A program made the position numbers and the translations under genes. A stretch of 64,000 nt of DNA from Colimorpha_A sp900556615 (GTDB lineage: Bacteria; Bacillota; Clostridia; Oscillospirales; CAG-272). This document shows, in pieces, positions 23,711 through 31,906 of this stretch. The notes under the pieces are model-generated. The model searched no databases. It had not been told where the DNA came from and was given only the letters and a program-made list of their open reading frames with translations. Position 1 is the stretch's first letter; each line of letters starts with the position of its first letter. The stretch is taken from contig CAVBUH010000073.1 in assembly GCA_963598415.1 (NCBI GenBank), positions 133,520 to 197,519 of the forward strand, in the 5' to 3' direction.

Positions 23711-26473
23711 ATGATATTCTCAAAAAACATTTCTTTTAGTGGAACTGCTGTGATACGAAACTCACTTCTGTTTCTGTTATCTCTTTTCTGCTTCTGTTCA
23801 TGTCAGAGCGGTTCCGAACAAAGTAAGGAGAGCGAAATAATAAAACCTGTTTCCTATATCTCATTAAGTGACTATGTCCTTGTTTGTCCCGAAAATGCCG
23901 ATGCCTCTCTCAATCGCCTGTGCCTTGATATTCGCGATGCGGTGGAGGCGGAGACGAAGGTTAAGTTACTTTACAAGGATGATTTTATTAAGAATGGTGA
24001 CGATAGTGAGATTGAAGGAAAAGAGATTCTTGTCGGAAATACGTCACGCAAGGAAAGCGATGAAGCGCTTAAAGAGCTTTCTTGCGCCCTTGACTATCGT
24101 ATCTGTGTCATGGGTGACAAAATCGTGATCGTCGGTGGTTCAGAAGTTGCACTTCATGAAGCTATTTCTGATTTTATTCAAAATATTATTCAAGGAGAAA
24201 ATGCTATGATTCCTGAAAATTATGACAAGCTGTACCGCTTTAATCGAGAGGAATATCTTGAGGTACTTAATCCGGTTCTTTCTTTTGATTTTAATGCTAT
24301 TGAGAATAAGTGCGTAAAATCAAGCGACGGTATAGTTGAGGCAAGACTTATCAATGCCTTGATCGAAGGTGGTTATTCCGGTACGGCTCCCCGTTTCCAA
24401 TACAGTAAGAAGGGAGGAGCGGTTATGGAGCCGGGTACAATCGCCTCCCTTTGGGAAGGAAAGACAGGATATTCGGTTTCTATGTGGTTAATGCCCTATC
24501 AGTCGATTGATGCCACTATCCATTACCGTCTGCTTTCAGTATACGGCGAGCGCTCTAAGGAAATCCTTGCGATAGAATACAGTAGTCCGACTGTCTATGT
24601 TACCGTCCGCGATTCGGGGGATAAAGAAGCACAAAAGCTTTCTTTTACTTACAATCTGGATACCGCAGTTCCTCCTTTTAATGCTACGCATACCAACGAC
24701 GGTGTTTGGCAGCTTCTAACCGTGACGGTTGATCGTGCCGGTAACGGTGTTAGGCTATATATCAACGGCATCGAGATTGCCGCCTTCGGTGATAAGATTG
24801 TTTTTGAAACAGATGCTCTTCCTGAACAAAGCAAAATAGTAGTTGGGGATTGTATCGGCGGTGATGGTGAAACCTCTTCCCGTAGTTTCAATGGCGTTAT
24901 CGATGATGTTATGTTCTTTGATCGTGCCCTCAGCGCTTCCGATGTCTATGCACTTTATCTAACCTATGGTGAAAGCGAAACGCGTTCGATAACCGAAGAT
25001 CAAGCCTTCCTTGATGCTATGATAGAAAAACTCGGTTCTAGTTTGGCCGTTAAAGCGGAAACATCGAATGTTATCTATTTAGGCCGAGTGGTTAAGGCGG
25101 ATGTTACCGATTACTCGATTAAGAATACTGTAATCGACGACAAATTGTATTTGCCCTCGAATCTCTGTGAACGGTACTTCGGAATCGTTGACGGGACTAC
25201 GCTGACAATAGGGGAGACAAAGGTTGTCGGAAAGATGGTTAATACTGTGGCCTATTTCTCCGCTGTTGATATTTGCACAGCAATGGGATGGAACTATATC
25301 GATCAGGTGAGTACAAACGGTATGTTCTTACTGCTTGCTCCCGATTCCAACATCGATGCCGACGCTGATACTGCTTATATTACTCGTATGATCCCTTTCT
25401 GTGAGGTCGGTGAGGATGAACCAACCATAACCGTGGAACAGACTCGTGTTGTTATCGCGGATTCGGATACTAAAGGAGGCAACTATACCTACAGTCCCTC
25501 AATCGTACATGTCGGTAACGCACTTTACGCCTCTCGCGACATCTCTTGTCTCTATACCGAAATTTTTCGCTCAGAAGATGAAGGTAAGACATGGAATTAT
25601 GTCGGAAAGGTAGAAGGTATGTGGTGGGCAACCATTTTTGAAAATAACGGCGAACTGTATCTGATTGGACGTTATACGAGCGGCGGAATTTCCGGATCAG
25701 GTCCTCATTATATTGGCGTTACCAAGAGTACTGACGGCGGTGTGACCTGGAGCGATATCGATGCAACGAAGGGCGGCATCAGTTATGATGGCGGTAGAGG
25801 AGTTCATTGTGCACCAACACCGGTCCTTAAGCTGAATGGAAAAATTTATCGTGTTTTTGAATCGACTTCGGGTGGGAATCGTGAATTTATCATTAGTGCC
25901 GATGAGAACAGCGATCTTCTTAATCCGAACAGTTGGACAATTTCTCAATACTTTAGTGGCTACGGCTTTCCGAATGAAGGTAATGCTGTTATGGGGCCTG
26001 ACGGCAACGTTTGGATTCTGGCACGCTACACGGCAAATAATGCTTTTCTTATGCGACTGCTTGAGGATGGTAGGGTTGTCGGTTACAATGGTGACGGTTC
26101 CGCTTCCTTGATTGATTTTCCGAGTACTGCAAATAAGTTCACTTGTCGCTATGACGAAAAAACAGGCAAGTATATCGCACTTACCTGCCCACAGATGGAT
26201 GTTAATTGTTACTATCAGCGCAATTACGCAGCACTTTGTGTCTCAGATGATCTTATCCACTGGGAACTGAAAGAGATTCTTCTTTGCGACCGTGAAATTT
26301 GCAATGACACCGTATCGGTTGCCCAACACGCCTTCCAATATATTGATTGGATATTTGATGGTGATGATATTCTCTTTGTAGTACGTGAATCGGCAGAGGA
26401 TGCCGCGAACTTCCATGACAGCAACTATTTGACACTTTACAGGATCGCGGAATACGCCAATCTTGTTAAGTAA
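23711..26473 (+). CDS. Large lipoprotein: LamG-like lectin domain plus sialidase-fold propeller
   Basis: A 920-residue exported protein. The start ATG 23711 has AAAGGA 8 bp upstream. A hydrophobic signal ends in FCSC, a plausible lipobox with Cys31. Residues ~190-430 contain a concanavalin/LamG-like domain (VSMWLMPYQS, GVWQLLTVTVDRAG, LYINGIEI, IDDVMFFDRALS). Residues ~435-550 resemble a copper-amine-oxidase-N stalk domain. Residues ~575-916 look like a sialidase propeller with two Asp boxes, SEDEGKTW (~620) and STDGGVTW (~671). This suggests binding or cleavage of a sialic-acid-like or other glycan at the cell surface. Activity is not provable; the full sialidase arginine triad was not traced. 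Confidence 0.8.
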   Translation: MIFSKNISFSGTAVIRNSLLFLLSLFCFCSCQSGSEQSKESEIIKPVSYISLSDYVLVCPENADASLNRLCLDIRDAVEAETKVKLLYKDDFIKNGDDSEIEGKEILVGNTSRKESDEALKELSCALDYRICVMGDKIVIVGGSEVALHEAISDFIQNIIQGENAMIPENYDKLYRFNREEYLEVLNPVLSFDFNAIENKCVKSSDGIVEARLINALIEGGYSGTAPRFQYSKKGGAVMEPGTIASLWEGKTGYSVSMWLMPYQSIDATIHYRLLSVYGERSKEILAIEYSSPTVYVTVRDSGDKEAQKLSFTYNLDTAVPPFNATHTNDGVWQLLTVTVDRAGNGVRLYINGIEIAAFGDKIVFETDALPEQSKIVVGDCIGGDGETSSRSFNGVIDDVMFFDRALSASDVYALYLTYGESETRSITEDQAFLDAMIEKLGSSLAVKAETSNVIYLGRVVKADVTDYSIKNTVIDDKLYLPSNLCERYFGIVDGTTLTIGETKVVGKMVNTVAYFSAVDICTAMGWNYIDQVSTNGMFLLLAPDSNIDADADTAYITRMIPFCEVGEDEPTITVEQTRVVIADSDTKGGNYTYSPSIVHVGNALYASRDISCLYTEIFRSEDEGKTWNYVGKVEGMWWATIFENNGELYLIGRYTSGGISGSGPHYIGVTKSTDGGVTWSDIDATKGGISYDGGRGVHCAPTPVLKLNGKIYRVFESTSGGNREFIISADENSDLLNPNSWTISQYFSGYGFPNEGNAVMGPDGNVWILARYTANNAFLMRLLEDGRVVGYNGDGSASLIDFPSTANKFTCRYDEKTGKYIALTCPQMDVNCYYQRNYAALCVSDDLIHWELKEILLCDREICNDTVSVAQHAFQYIDWIFDGDDILFVVRESAEDAANFHDSNYLTLYRIAEYANLVK

Positions 26474-26509
26474 AGGCACCCCCCTAAAAGTGCAGGGATA
26501 ACTATGTCA

Positions 26510-26590
26510 AAAATTGGTGATGACGACCAATTTTGGAGGCTTTCAAGCCTCATATATAACGATTTTTTGGCGTGGGTGCGTTTCAACACT
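26510..26590 (+). other. Intergenic leader with two hairpins
   Basis: AAAATTGGT (26510-26518) pairs with ACCAATTTT (26526-26534), and GAGGCTT with AAGCCTC (26536-26551). A longer ACGATTTTT/AAAAATCGT pairing follows. It separates the lipoprotein gene from the surface-protein gene and may stabilise or attenuate the mRNA. Confidence 0.4.
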
Positions 26591-26703
26591 CAAAAATCGT
26601 AAAAGTTTGCATTTGAAACGCAAAATCTAAGTTCGGAAATCAATTTTTTGAGGTTTCCAAAATAAAAAATTTGTGGCACTGCCACAAGAAAGAGGTATTT
26701 ACC

Positions 26704-27600
26704 ATGAAACGAACTCTTGTAGCACTTTTCCTTGTTTTCACCATGCTATCTACTCTCGGTATGATGGTATCGGCAGAAACGACTGCCAACAGCGCTAACG
26801 GCAGGTATGCCGGAACTTATCTGGACATTGACTTCGATAGCACCGCTGATGTTAAGACCACAGTAGCTCCTACTGATTCCTCGATGGCGATCAAGGACGG
26901 TGTCCTAAAAGTGTCCACTTCCCTGACTTCGGTTGCAGCTAATCAAGCTTTCGACTTTGAACTCAATGTTCCTGAAACCACCATTGATATGTCAAAACCC
27001 TTTACTTACTCCTTCCGTCTTCGTATGAGCGGTGCCGCTGCCGGTTTTGCCCAGTTCGTTACTGACCTTGCTGATAATTCTAAGCTGGCACAGATTTCGA
27101 CCGATGGCAAGTTTGGAGTAGCTCAGTTTGCTGCCGCTAGCGTTAACACAAACGCCAATACTGTTGCTTCGGAAACAGGACTGACCAACCTGAAGGACGG
27201 TAATTGGCATACCATAGATATCCTTTTGACTCCCGTTGAGAACGGTAACGGTAAATGTGAATTTGTTGCTTATATCGACAATGTTGAAATCTATGACTCT
27301 ACTGGTGCCGAAAATCAGAATACCGCTCTTGAAGATAAATTCTATACCCATACCTTTACCGATAACACGATCAGTAGTTTTATTCTTAAGTTGTGGCTCA
27401 TGAGTAGTTTCACCAGTGAAGAGGCATGGACCCTTGAAATGGACTACTTCCGTGTTGGTGACGGTACTCTCAATTCTGACAACACCGATAATAACGGGAA
27501 TACTAACCCCAGCACCGCTGACATAACCCTGTCGACCGCTATCGTCTCGGTTGTCATAGTGATCAGTACTGCAGTGATTTCCAAGAAGCATGCAAAATAA
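26704..27600 (+). CDS. Secreted surface protein with NPxTA-type C-terminal anchor
   Basis: A 298-residue exported protein. The signal peptide is at 1-24 (hydrophobic core ALFLVFTMLSTLGMMVSA). The ~220-residue middle has the feel of a beta-sandwich/LamG-type domain (FDFELNVPETTIDM, FTYSFRLRMSGA, NWHTIDILL). An Asn/Asp-rich linker leads to NPSTAD, a hydrophobic helix and KKHAK, resembling a sortase-style signal or a C-terminal membrane anchor. ATG 26704 has AGAGG 8 bp upstream. It follows the sialidase-fold lipoprotein and probably presents or binds the same glycan. The exact ligand is unknown. Confidence 0.75.
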   Translation: MKRTLVALFLVFTMLSTLGMMVSAETTANSANGRYAGTYLDIDFDSTADVKTTVAPTDSSMAIKDGVLKVSTSLTSVAANQAFDFELNVPETTIDMSKPFTYSFRLRMSGAAAGFAQFVTDLADNSKLAQISTDGKFGVAQFAAASVNTNANTVASETGLTNLKDGNWHTIDILLTPVENGNGKCEFVAYIDNVEIYDSTGAENQNTALEDKFYTHTFTDNTISSFILKLWLMSSFTSEEAWTLEMDYFRVGDGTLNSDNTDNNGNTNPSTADITLSTAIVSVVIVISTAVISKKHAK

Positions 27601-27626
27601 GAAAAATTTTATTTTGAAATGAACAT

Positions 27627-27680
27627 AACAAAACTACGCAAAATTCTAAAACATATGAGAAGGTTTTGCGTAGTTTTGTT
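27627..27680 (+). other. 17-bp perfect stem-loop between surface protein and solute-binding protein genes
   Basis: AACAAAACTACGCAAAA (27627-27643) pairs fully with TTTTGCGTAGTTTTGTT (27664-27680). No T-run follows; the next ribosome binding site (AAAGGAG) comes almost directly after. It may be a terminator or an mRNA stabiliser allowing partial read-through. Confidence 0.6.
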
Positions 27681-27697
27681 AGTAAAGGAGAGGTATT

Positions 27698-29185
27698 ATG
27701 AAAAAAATAATTGTTGCGCTTTTGACGGTGACCTTACTTGTATGCAGTATCGTCTCTTGCAACTTTGGCGATGATAATCCTGACGATGTCTCAACGAGCA
27801 ATACGGCGGATGATGAGACTTCCGGTACAGTCGAAACAACCGAGGATCCTCTTTATGCTGATCCTGCTCTTGAAAGGCAGGATTTCGGCGGACGGGATTT
27901 TGTTTTTCTTGAGCGTGATCGGACTAATTATATGGAATTCGGTATCTATGAGGATAGCGCTAACAAAGTGGATGCTGCTGTCTTCGCTCGTAATTTAGCA
28001 ATTCAAGAAAAATACAATGTCACGATTAAGACGAATAAATATGGATTTAATGAGGCAGTTACGTATGCTTCGACACAAATCGCAGCGAATTCATTGGATT
28101 TCGATGTGATCGACGAAGGTTTTGAGTATCATATGATGCTTGCCAGCAGCGGTTATATCTATGATATCGATAGTGTTCCCGTTGTTAATACAGCAAAACA
28201 TTATTGGATGCAGGATGTTCTTGATGATTCCAGTATTGCGAACAAGAATTATTTTCTTGTCTCATATGCGAATATAAATACCTTGAATGCGACCGGTGTT
28301 GTTTTTTTCAATACAGAGCTTATTGACGATCTGAAGCTTGAATCTCCCTATGATTTGGTGCGTAACAATGAATGGACTTATGACAAAATGTTCGAAATGA
28401 GCAAGTTGGCGTATAAAGACAACGGCGACAATGTTTTCTCTTACGATGACACTTTTGGATCGGTAACGACAAATGCGGTCACGGAGTGTATGCTTGCTGG
28501 TATGGGAGGAGAGCTTATCACAAAGGATAAGGACGATATGCCCGAGTTGAATCTCAATAATGAAAAAACCATTGATATTATTACCAAGATTGTGGAATAC
28601 TGGGCGGATGATTCTTCTCTTCATATTAACCGTTATTCTTCCTATCAGTCACCGAATAATGGTGGGAATCTGCTTAGTGATACTATGCTTGCAGGTCGTG
28701 CTCTTTTTATGCCTGAATTGCTTTATCAATTGAACGGATTTGCCGATTCCGATTTTATTATTGGAATGCTGCCGTTGCCCAAATTTGACGAGAAACAGGA
28801 ATATTATTGGTCTTATGTTCATCAGACACATGGTACCGCTTTTTCGGTCCCGATTATTATGGAAGGTGAACAGCTGCAGCAGACAGGTACTATTCTTGAG
28901 GATATAGCCTACATCTCCTATTATGATATTCGTCCCGTGTTCTATGATGAAAATCTGAAGATTCGCCGTGCGCAGGATACAGAATCCTCTGAAATGCTTG
29001 ATATTATCTTCTCTCATATTCGAGTTGATCTCGGTATTATTCTGCATCGTAACGGTATTGCTCCCAACACTCTTATTCGTAATTTTGTTTTGAATAAAAA
29101 TACCTCTTTCGTCAGCTCTATCGAAGGTGAATCGCTCAATTACCAAGCGAAACTTGACGAATACGTTGATAAGCTGTCCGGCTGA
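27698..29185 (+). CDS. Extracellular solute-binding lipoprotein (sugar ABC type), orphan
   Basis: A 495-residue lipoprotein with a signal ending in SIVSC (Cys21). The body resembles family 1 sugar-binding proteins: AVFARNLAIQEKYNV near the start, the hinge region TGVVFFNTELIDDL and NNEWTYDKMFEMSK. It is related in layout to the protein at 39679. No permease or ATPase gene is adjacent, so it either serves a transporter encoded elsewhere or acts as a surface sensor. It follows the surface glycan genes and probably captures the released sugar. AAAGGAG precedes ATG 27698. Confidence 0.8.
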   Translation: MKKIIVALLTVTLLVCSIVSCNFGDDNPDDVSTSNTADDETSGTVETTEDPLYADPALERQDFGGRDFVFLERDRTNYMEFGIYEDSANKVDAAVFARNLAIQEKYNVTIKTNKYGFNEAVTYASTQIAANSLDFDVIDEGFEYHMMLASSGYIYDIDSVPVVNTAKHYWMQDVLDDSSIANKNYFLVSYANINTLNATGVVFFNTELIDDLKLESPYDLVRNNEWTYDKMFEMSKLAYKDNGDNVFSYDDTFGSVTTNAVTECMLAGMGGELITKDKDDMPELNLNNEKTIDIITKIVEYWADDSSLHINRYSSYQSPNNGGNLLSDTMLAGRALFMPELLYQLNGFADSDFIIGMLPLPKFDEKQEYYWSYVHQTHGTAFSVPIIMEGEQLQQTGTILEDIAYISYYDIRPVFYDENLKIRRAQDTESSEMLDIIFSHIRVDLGIILHRNGIAPNTLIRNFVLNKNTSFVSSIEGESLNYQAKLDEYVDKLSG

Positions 29186-29242
29186 GTGAAAGACGAAAGA
29201 CGATTCGAATCGGAATCGTGACGATAAAAAAAGTATATGAAG

Positions 29243-29279
29243 ATACCCACCACATTGATTGGGATGTGGTGGGTATTTG
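29243..29279 (+). terminator. Terminator after solute-binding protein gene
   Basis: 13-bp perfect stem ATACCCACCACAT (29243-29255) and ATGTGGTGGGTAT (29264-29276), then TTT. It lies 57 bp after the stop. Confidence 0.65.
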
Positions 29280-29454
29280 ACTATTCAAGCGTGAATTTAT
29301 TAGTATTCGTTATTCAAGAATTGTATGGTGCTCATTTTTATGATATACTAAGAATAACTTTTCTATAGAGAAATTTTTTGATTGTACCGTTACCCTGCCG
29401 GGAAAAAAGTTGTCTTTATAATTGAAGATCTTCAAACCGTGAAAGGAGAAACCG

Positions 29455-30015
29455 ATGGAGGATTCCCGTATTATCGCACTGTACCGAGAGCGATCCGAGG
29501 AGGCAGTTTCAGAAACCGAGAAGAAATACGGAAAAATGTGCCGCAGTATTGCAAGAAATATTTTGCGTAATGAAGCTGATGCGGAAGAATGCACCTCCGA
29601 TGTCTATCTTACCGTATGGAACTGTATTCCGCCGCAGGAGCCGTACGATTTTTGTGCGTACATAGCAAAAATCACACGGAACCTTGCCTTTAACCGCAGA
29701 AAAGCTAAAGGCCGGCAAAAACGCGGAGGGGGCAGATGCGATGCAGTCCTGGAGGAGTTGTCGGCTGTTTTACAGGACACCGAAGACATTGAGGATATAA
29801 GCGAAGGGCTTCGTATAAGAGAACTTATTGAGAGATATCTTTTCAGTATAGATTCTGACAAGCGAAAAGGCTTTGTTATGCGATATTGGTTTTGCGATTC
29901 GATTTCGGATATTGCGCTTTCTCTCGGTATGAGTAAAGGGCAGGTAAAGATGATGCTTCTCCGCACACGGAAAGATTTAAAGATTTATCTTGAAAAGGAG
30001 GACGTCAGTATATGA
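29455..30015 (+). CDS. ECF-type RNA polymerase sigma factor
   Basis: A 186-residue sigma-70 family protein with only regions 2 and 4. Region 2 is seen in CRSIARNILRNEADAEECTSDVYLTVWN, cut here into known blocks such as EADAEECTSDVY. Region 4 appears as SISDIALSLGMSKGQVKMML, a helix-turn-helix. ATG 29455 is preceded by GAAAGGAG. The stop overlaps the next ATG (30012-30015), coupling it to a membrane protein that is probably its anti-sigma partner. The target promoters are unknown and no self-type ECF promoter was identified upstream. Confidence 0.88.
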   Translation: MEDSRIIALYRERSEEAVSETEKKYGKMCRSIARNILRNEADAEECTSDVYLTVWNCIPPQEPYDFCAYIAKITRNLAFNRRKAKGRQKRGGGRCDAVLEELSAVLQDTEDIEDISEGLRIRELIERYLFSIDSDKRKGFVMRYWFCDSISDIALSLGMSKGQVKMMLLRTRKDLKIYLEKEDVSI

Positions 30016-31232
30016 ATAAAGATAAATTGTCTCGGATCATCGGAGAGCTTGACGACCGTATTGTCAGCGAGAGCGCGGGTGCCCGTATATCCTCGGGTAG
30101 GTCAGAGACGGTGCCGGAGAAAAAGAGAAGAGGTATTGGACGATGGATTGAGGCGGCAGCGTGTCTGCTTATCGTTACAGGAATGATAGGAGCTGCGGTT
30201 ATTCTGCCGTCTCTGACGAAAAAGAGCGGACCAGCAAGCACCGGGGCAGAGACATATATATCGTCCAATATATTGATCGATACGGGGAACGATATGCCGA
30301 ATCAGATGGGAGAGATGATTCCCGTTATCTATAAGAGCGCTCTGTTTTGTTGGGGATACAACGGCAATGTAGACGGTTGGAATAAGGCTGTGGTTATCCG
30401 CAGCAAGAATGAACTGACAGAATATATTGAGGAGAGAAAAGAAAAGAACCCTTTGGTTGTTCCGGATGTCGAAGATGAAAAGTTAATATCACAGATAACC
30501 GATGCGTATTTGAAATGGGAAAAAGATATGCTGGATTTTTCCGATTCATACAGTGACGAATACTTTGAAACGCACGACCTTATAGTGCTTCCGATAGAAG
30601 CGGCAAGCGGCAGCTTTCGGTATATGCTTTCCTCGCTTGTCAGGCAAGAAGCGGGAGTGGTGACAGTGGTGGTGAACACTTATATGCCCGAGGTATATAC
30701 AGATGATCTGCGTGAATTTTGCTGGCTTATTGAAACAGGTGAAAAACTCGGAGCCGATGAAACGGTAGAGGTAAGTTTTTGCGAAACAGATGATACGGCC
30801 AAAGCTTCTTACTTCAGAGTCGGTGTGTATGATGATGACTGTACGGAGCCGAAATGTACGCTGATCCGGTCGCGGGATGAGCTTGAAAAACACCTTCAAC
30901 GCTATCTTGAAAATTCCGATGAGCTTGACGCGATGAAGGATACGCTGGATCGATACACGGATGATTATTTCAAGACAAATTATCTCGCGATGGTCGGTGC
31001 CAGTGTCGGAAGCGGTTCTTATAGGCTGAATGTACGATCCTTGCTCAATGATTGGTCCGGAATTGAGGTTATGCTTGAGACCGTAACAGAAAAAGGGGCG
31101 AATGTGACTGCCGATGAAGCATCATGGACAGTTATCATTGAAGGAGAAGGAATACTTCCCGATGACATTAAGGCGAGCGTCCGCAGCGACTTCAGAGAGG
31201 TTGACAGCGAGGAGTTTGAACAGTATCGCTGA
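30012..31232 (+). CDS. Membrane-anchored partner of ECF sigma factor with duplicated ectodomain
   Basis: A 406-residue protein. Residues 1-45 are a short polar cytoplasmic part, 46-66 a single transmembrane helix and 67-406 extracytoplasmic. The ectodomain contains two related units, each with R-S-(K/R)-x-E-L, then (S/Y)-x-D-(E/D)-Y-F-x-T, then GSxRYxL/GSYRLN; they start near residues 117 and 287. The N-terminus is short for a classic zinc anti-sigma domain and lacks HxxxCxxC. Coupling to the sigma gene (4-bp overlap) supports an anti-sigma or sensor role by context only. Confidence 0.75.
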   Translation: MNKDKLSRIIGELDDRIVSESAGARISSGRSETVPEKKRRGIGRWIEAAACLLIVTGMIGAAVILPSLTKKSGPASTGAETYISSNILIDTGNDMPNQMGEMIPVIYKSALFCWGYNGNVDGWNKAVVIRSKNELTEYIEERKEKNPLVVPDVEDEKLISQITDAYLKWEKDMLDFSDSYSDEYFETHDLIVLPIEAASGSFRYMLSSLVRQEAGVVTVVVNTYMPEVYTDDLREFCWLIETGEKLGADETVEVSFCETDDTAKASYFRVGVYDDDCTEPKCTLIRSRDELEKHLQRYLENSDELDAMKDTLDRYTDDYFKTNYLAMVGASVGSGSYRLNVRSLLNDWSGIEVMLETVTEKGANVTADEASWTVIIEGEGILPDDIKASVRSDFREVDSEEFEQYR

Positions 31233-31247
31233 TTCCCGTTTGTTTTA

Positions 31248-31425
31248 TTAAGGAAATACTATTGGAGTACGGCTTGCGTCTTGACGGCATATCTGCTTGT
31301 TCATTTTCCGTCACACTTCATAAAATTCGTCGGCAGAGTAGCCTCTCTTGCCTTCTCATTTTGTATCGTTGATGGAAAATATGACTTCGCATCTGTATCG
31401 TCAGAACCCGGCGGTATTGCCATAA
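31248..31425. repeat. R1 repeat, forward
   Basis: Begins TTAAGGAAATACTA and ends CGGTATTGCCATAA. It retains CTTGTTC, TTTTCCGTCACACTTCA, GTCGGCAGAG and the TCTTGCCTTCTC core. Sits between convergent genes. Confidence 0.75.
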
Positions 31426-31490
31426 ATGAAGCATTAAAGCGAAAGAACACTTGTCTCTGCTTTTCGTGATGTTCTTAACGGATAGTGGGT

Positions 31491-31518
31491 AGCCGGAAGG
31501 TATAAAAACCTTCCGGCT
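31491..31518 (+). terminator. Hairpin terminator candidate
   Basis: 10-bp perfect stem AGCCGGAAGG (31491-31500) and CCTTCCGGCT (31509-31518) with a TATAAAAA loop. No long T-run follows on the plus strand. Confidence 0.45.
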
Positions 31519-31906
31519 GCTGCTTTGGCACCTATGTTTTTCTTGTGTTACGGTACTTTTGTGGATTCTCTGCTCCTAAAGTGCCCTCTTGCTCTTAATG
31601 ATGGTACTACTTCGGAGAAAAAGCAAAAATGTCGAAAAAAACTTGTGCGGTCGGCAACGCCGTCCGATGTGAGCCGAGTCGAGAGGCGTTTGCGCCCCGA
31701 CTCTTTCTCCTGCTTGATTTTCAACCCAATAAAAAGCTTGAAAAGTTACCGCAAATCTTTCAAAATCCCCCTTGGCTAACCTCGTTCTCAAATCGCCCGG
31801 AATAGGCGTTTTTCTTTTTGGTTGTTTGTCGTTTCGCTTTTCCCGGTACACGGGCAACACGAGGAATATCTACAGTGTTGGCTTTGTTTTTTTCTTTGGA
31901 AGGCAA
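31519..31906. other. Intergenic stretch without a supported gene
   Basis: Downstream of the MATE gene. A minus-strand frame (31576-31860) is open but begins without a ribosome binding site and has a composition typical of non-coding DNA. Nothing else recognised. Confidence 0.4.

Noticed and set aside
31576..31860. 94-residue minus-strand open frame after the MATE gene
   Set aside because: No ribosome binding site, composition unlike neighbouring genes, and no recognisable domain; treated as intergenic.
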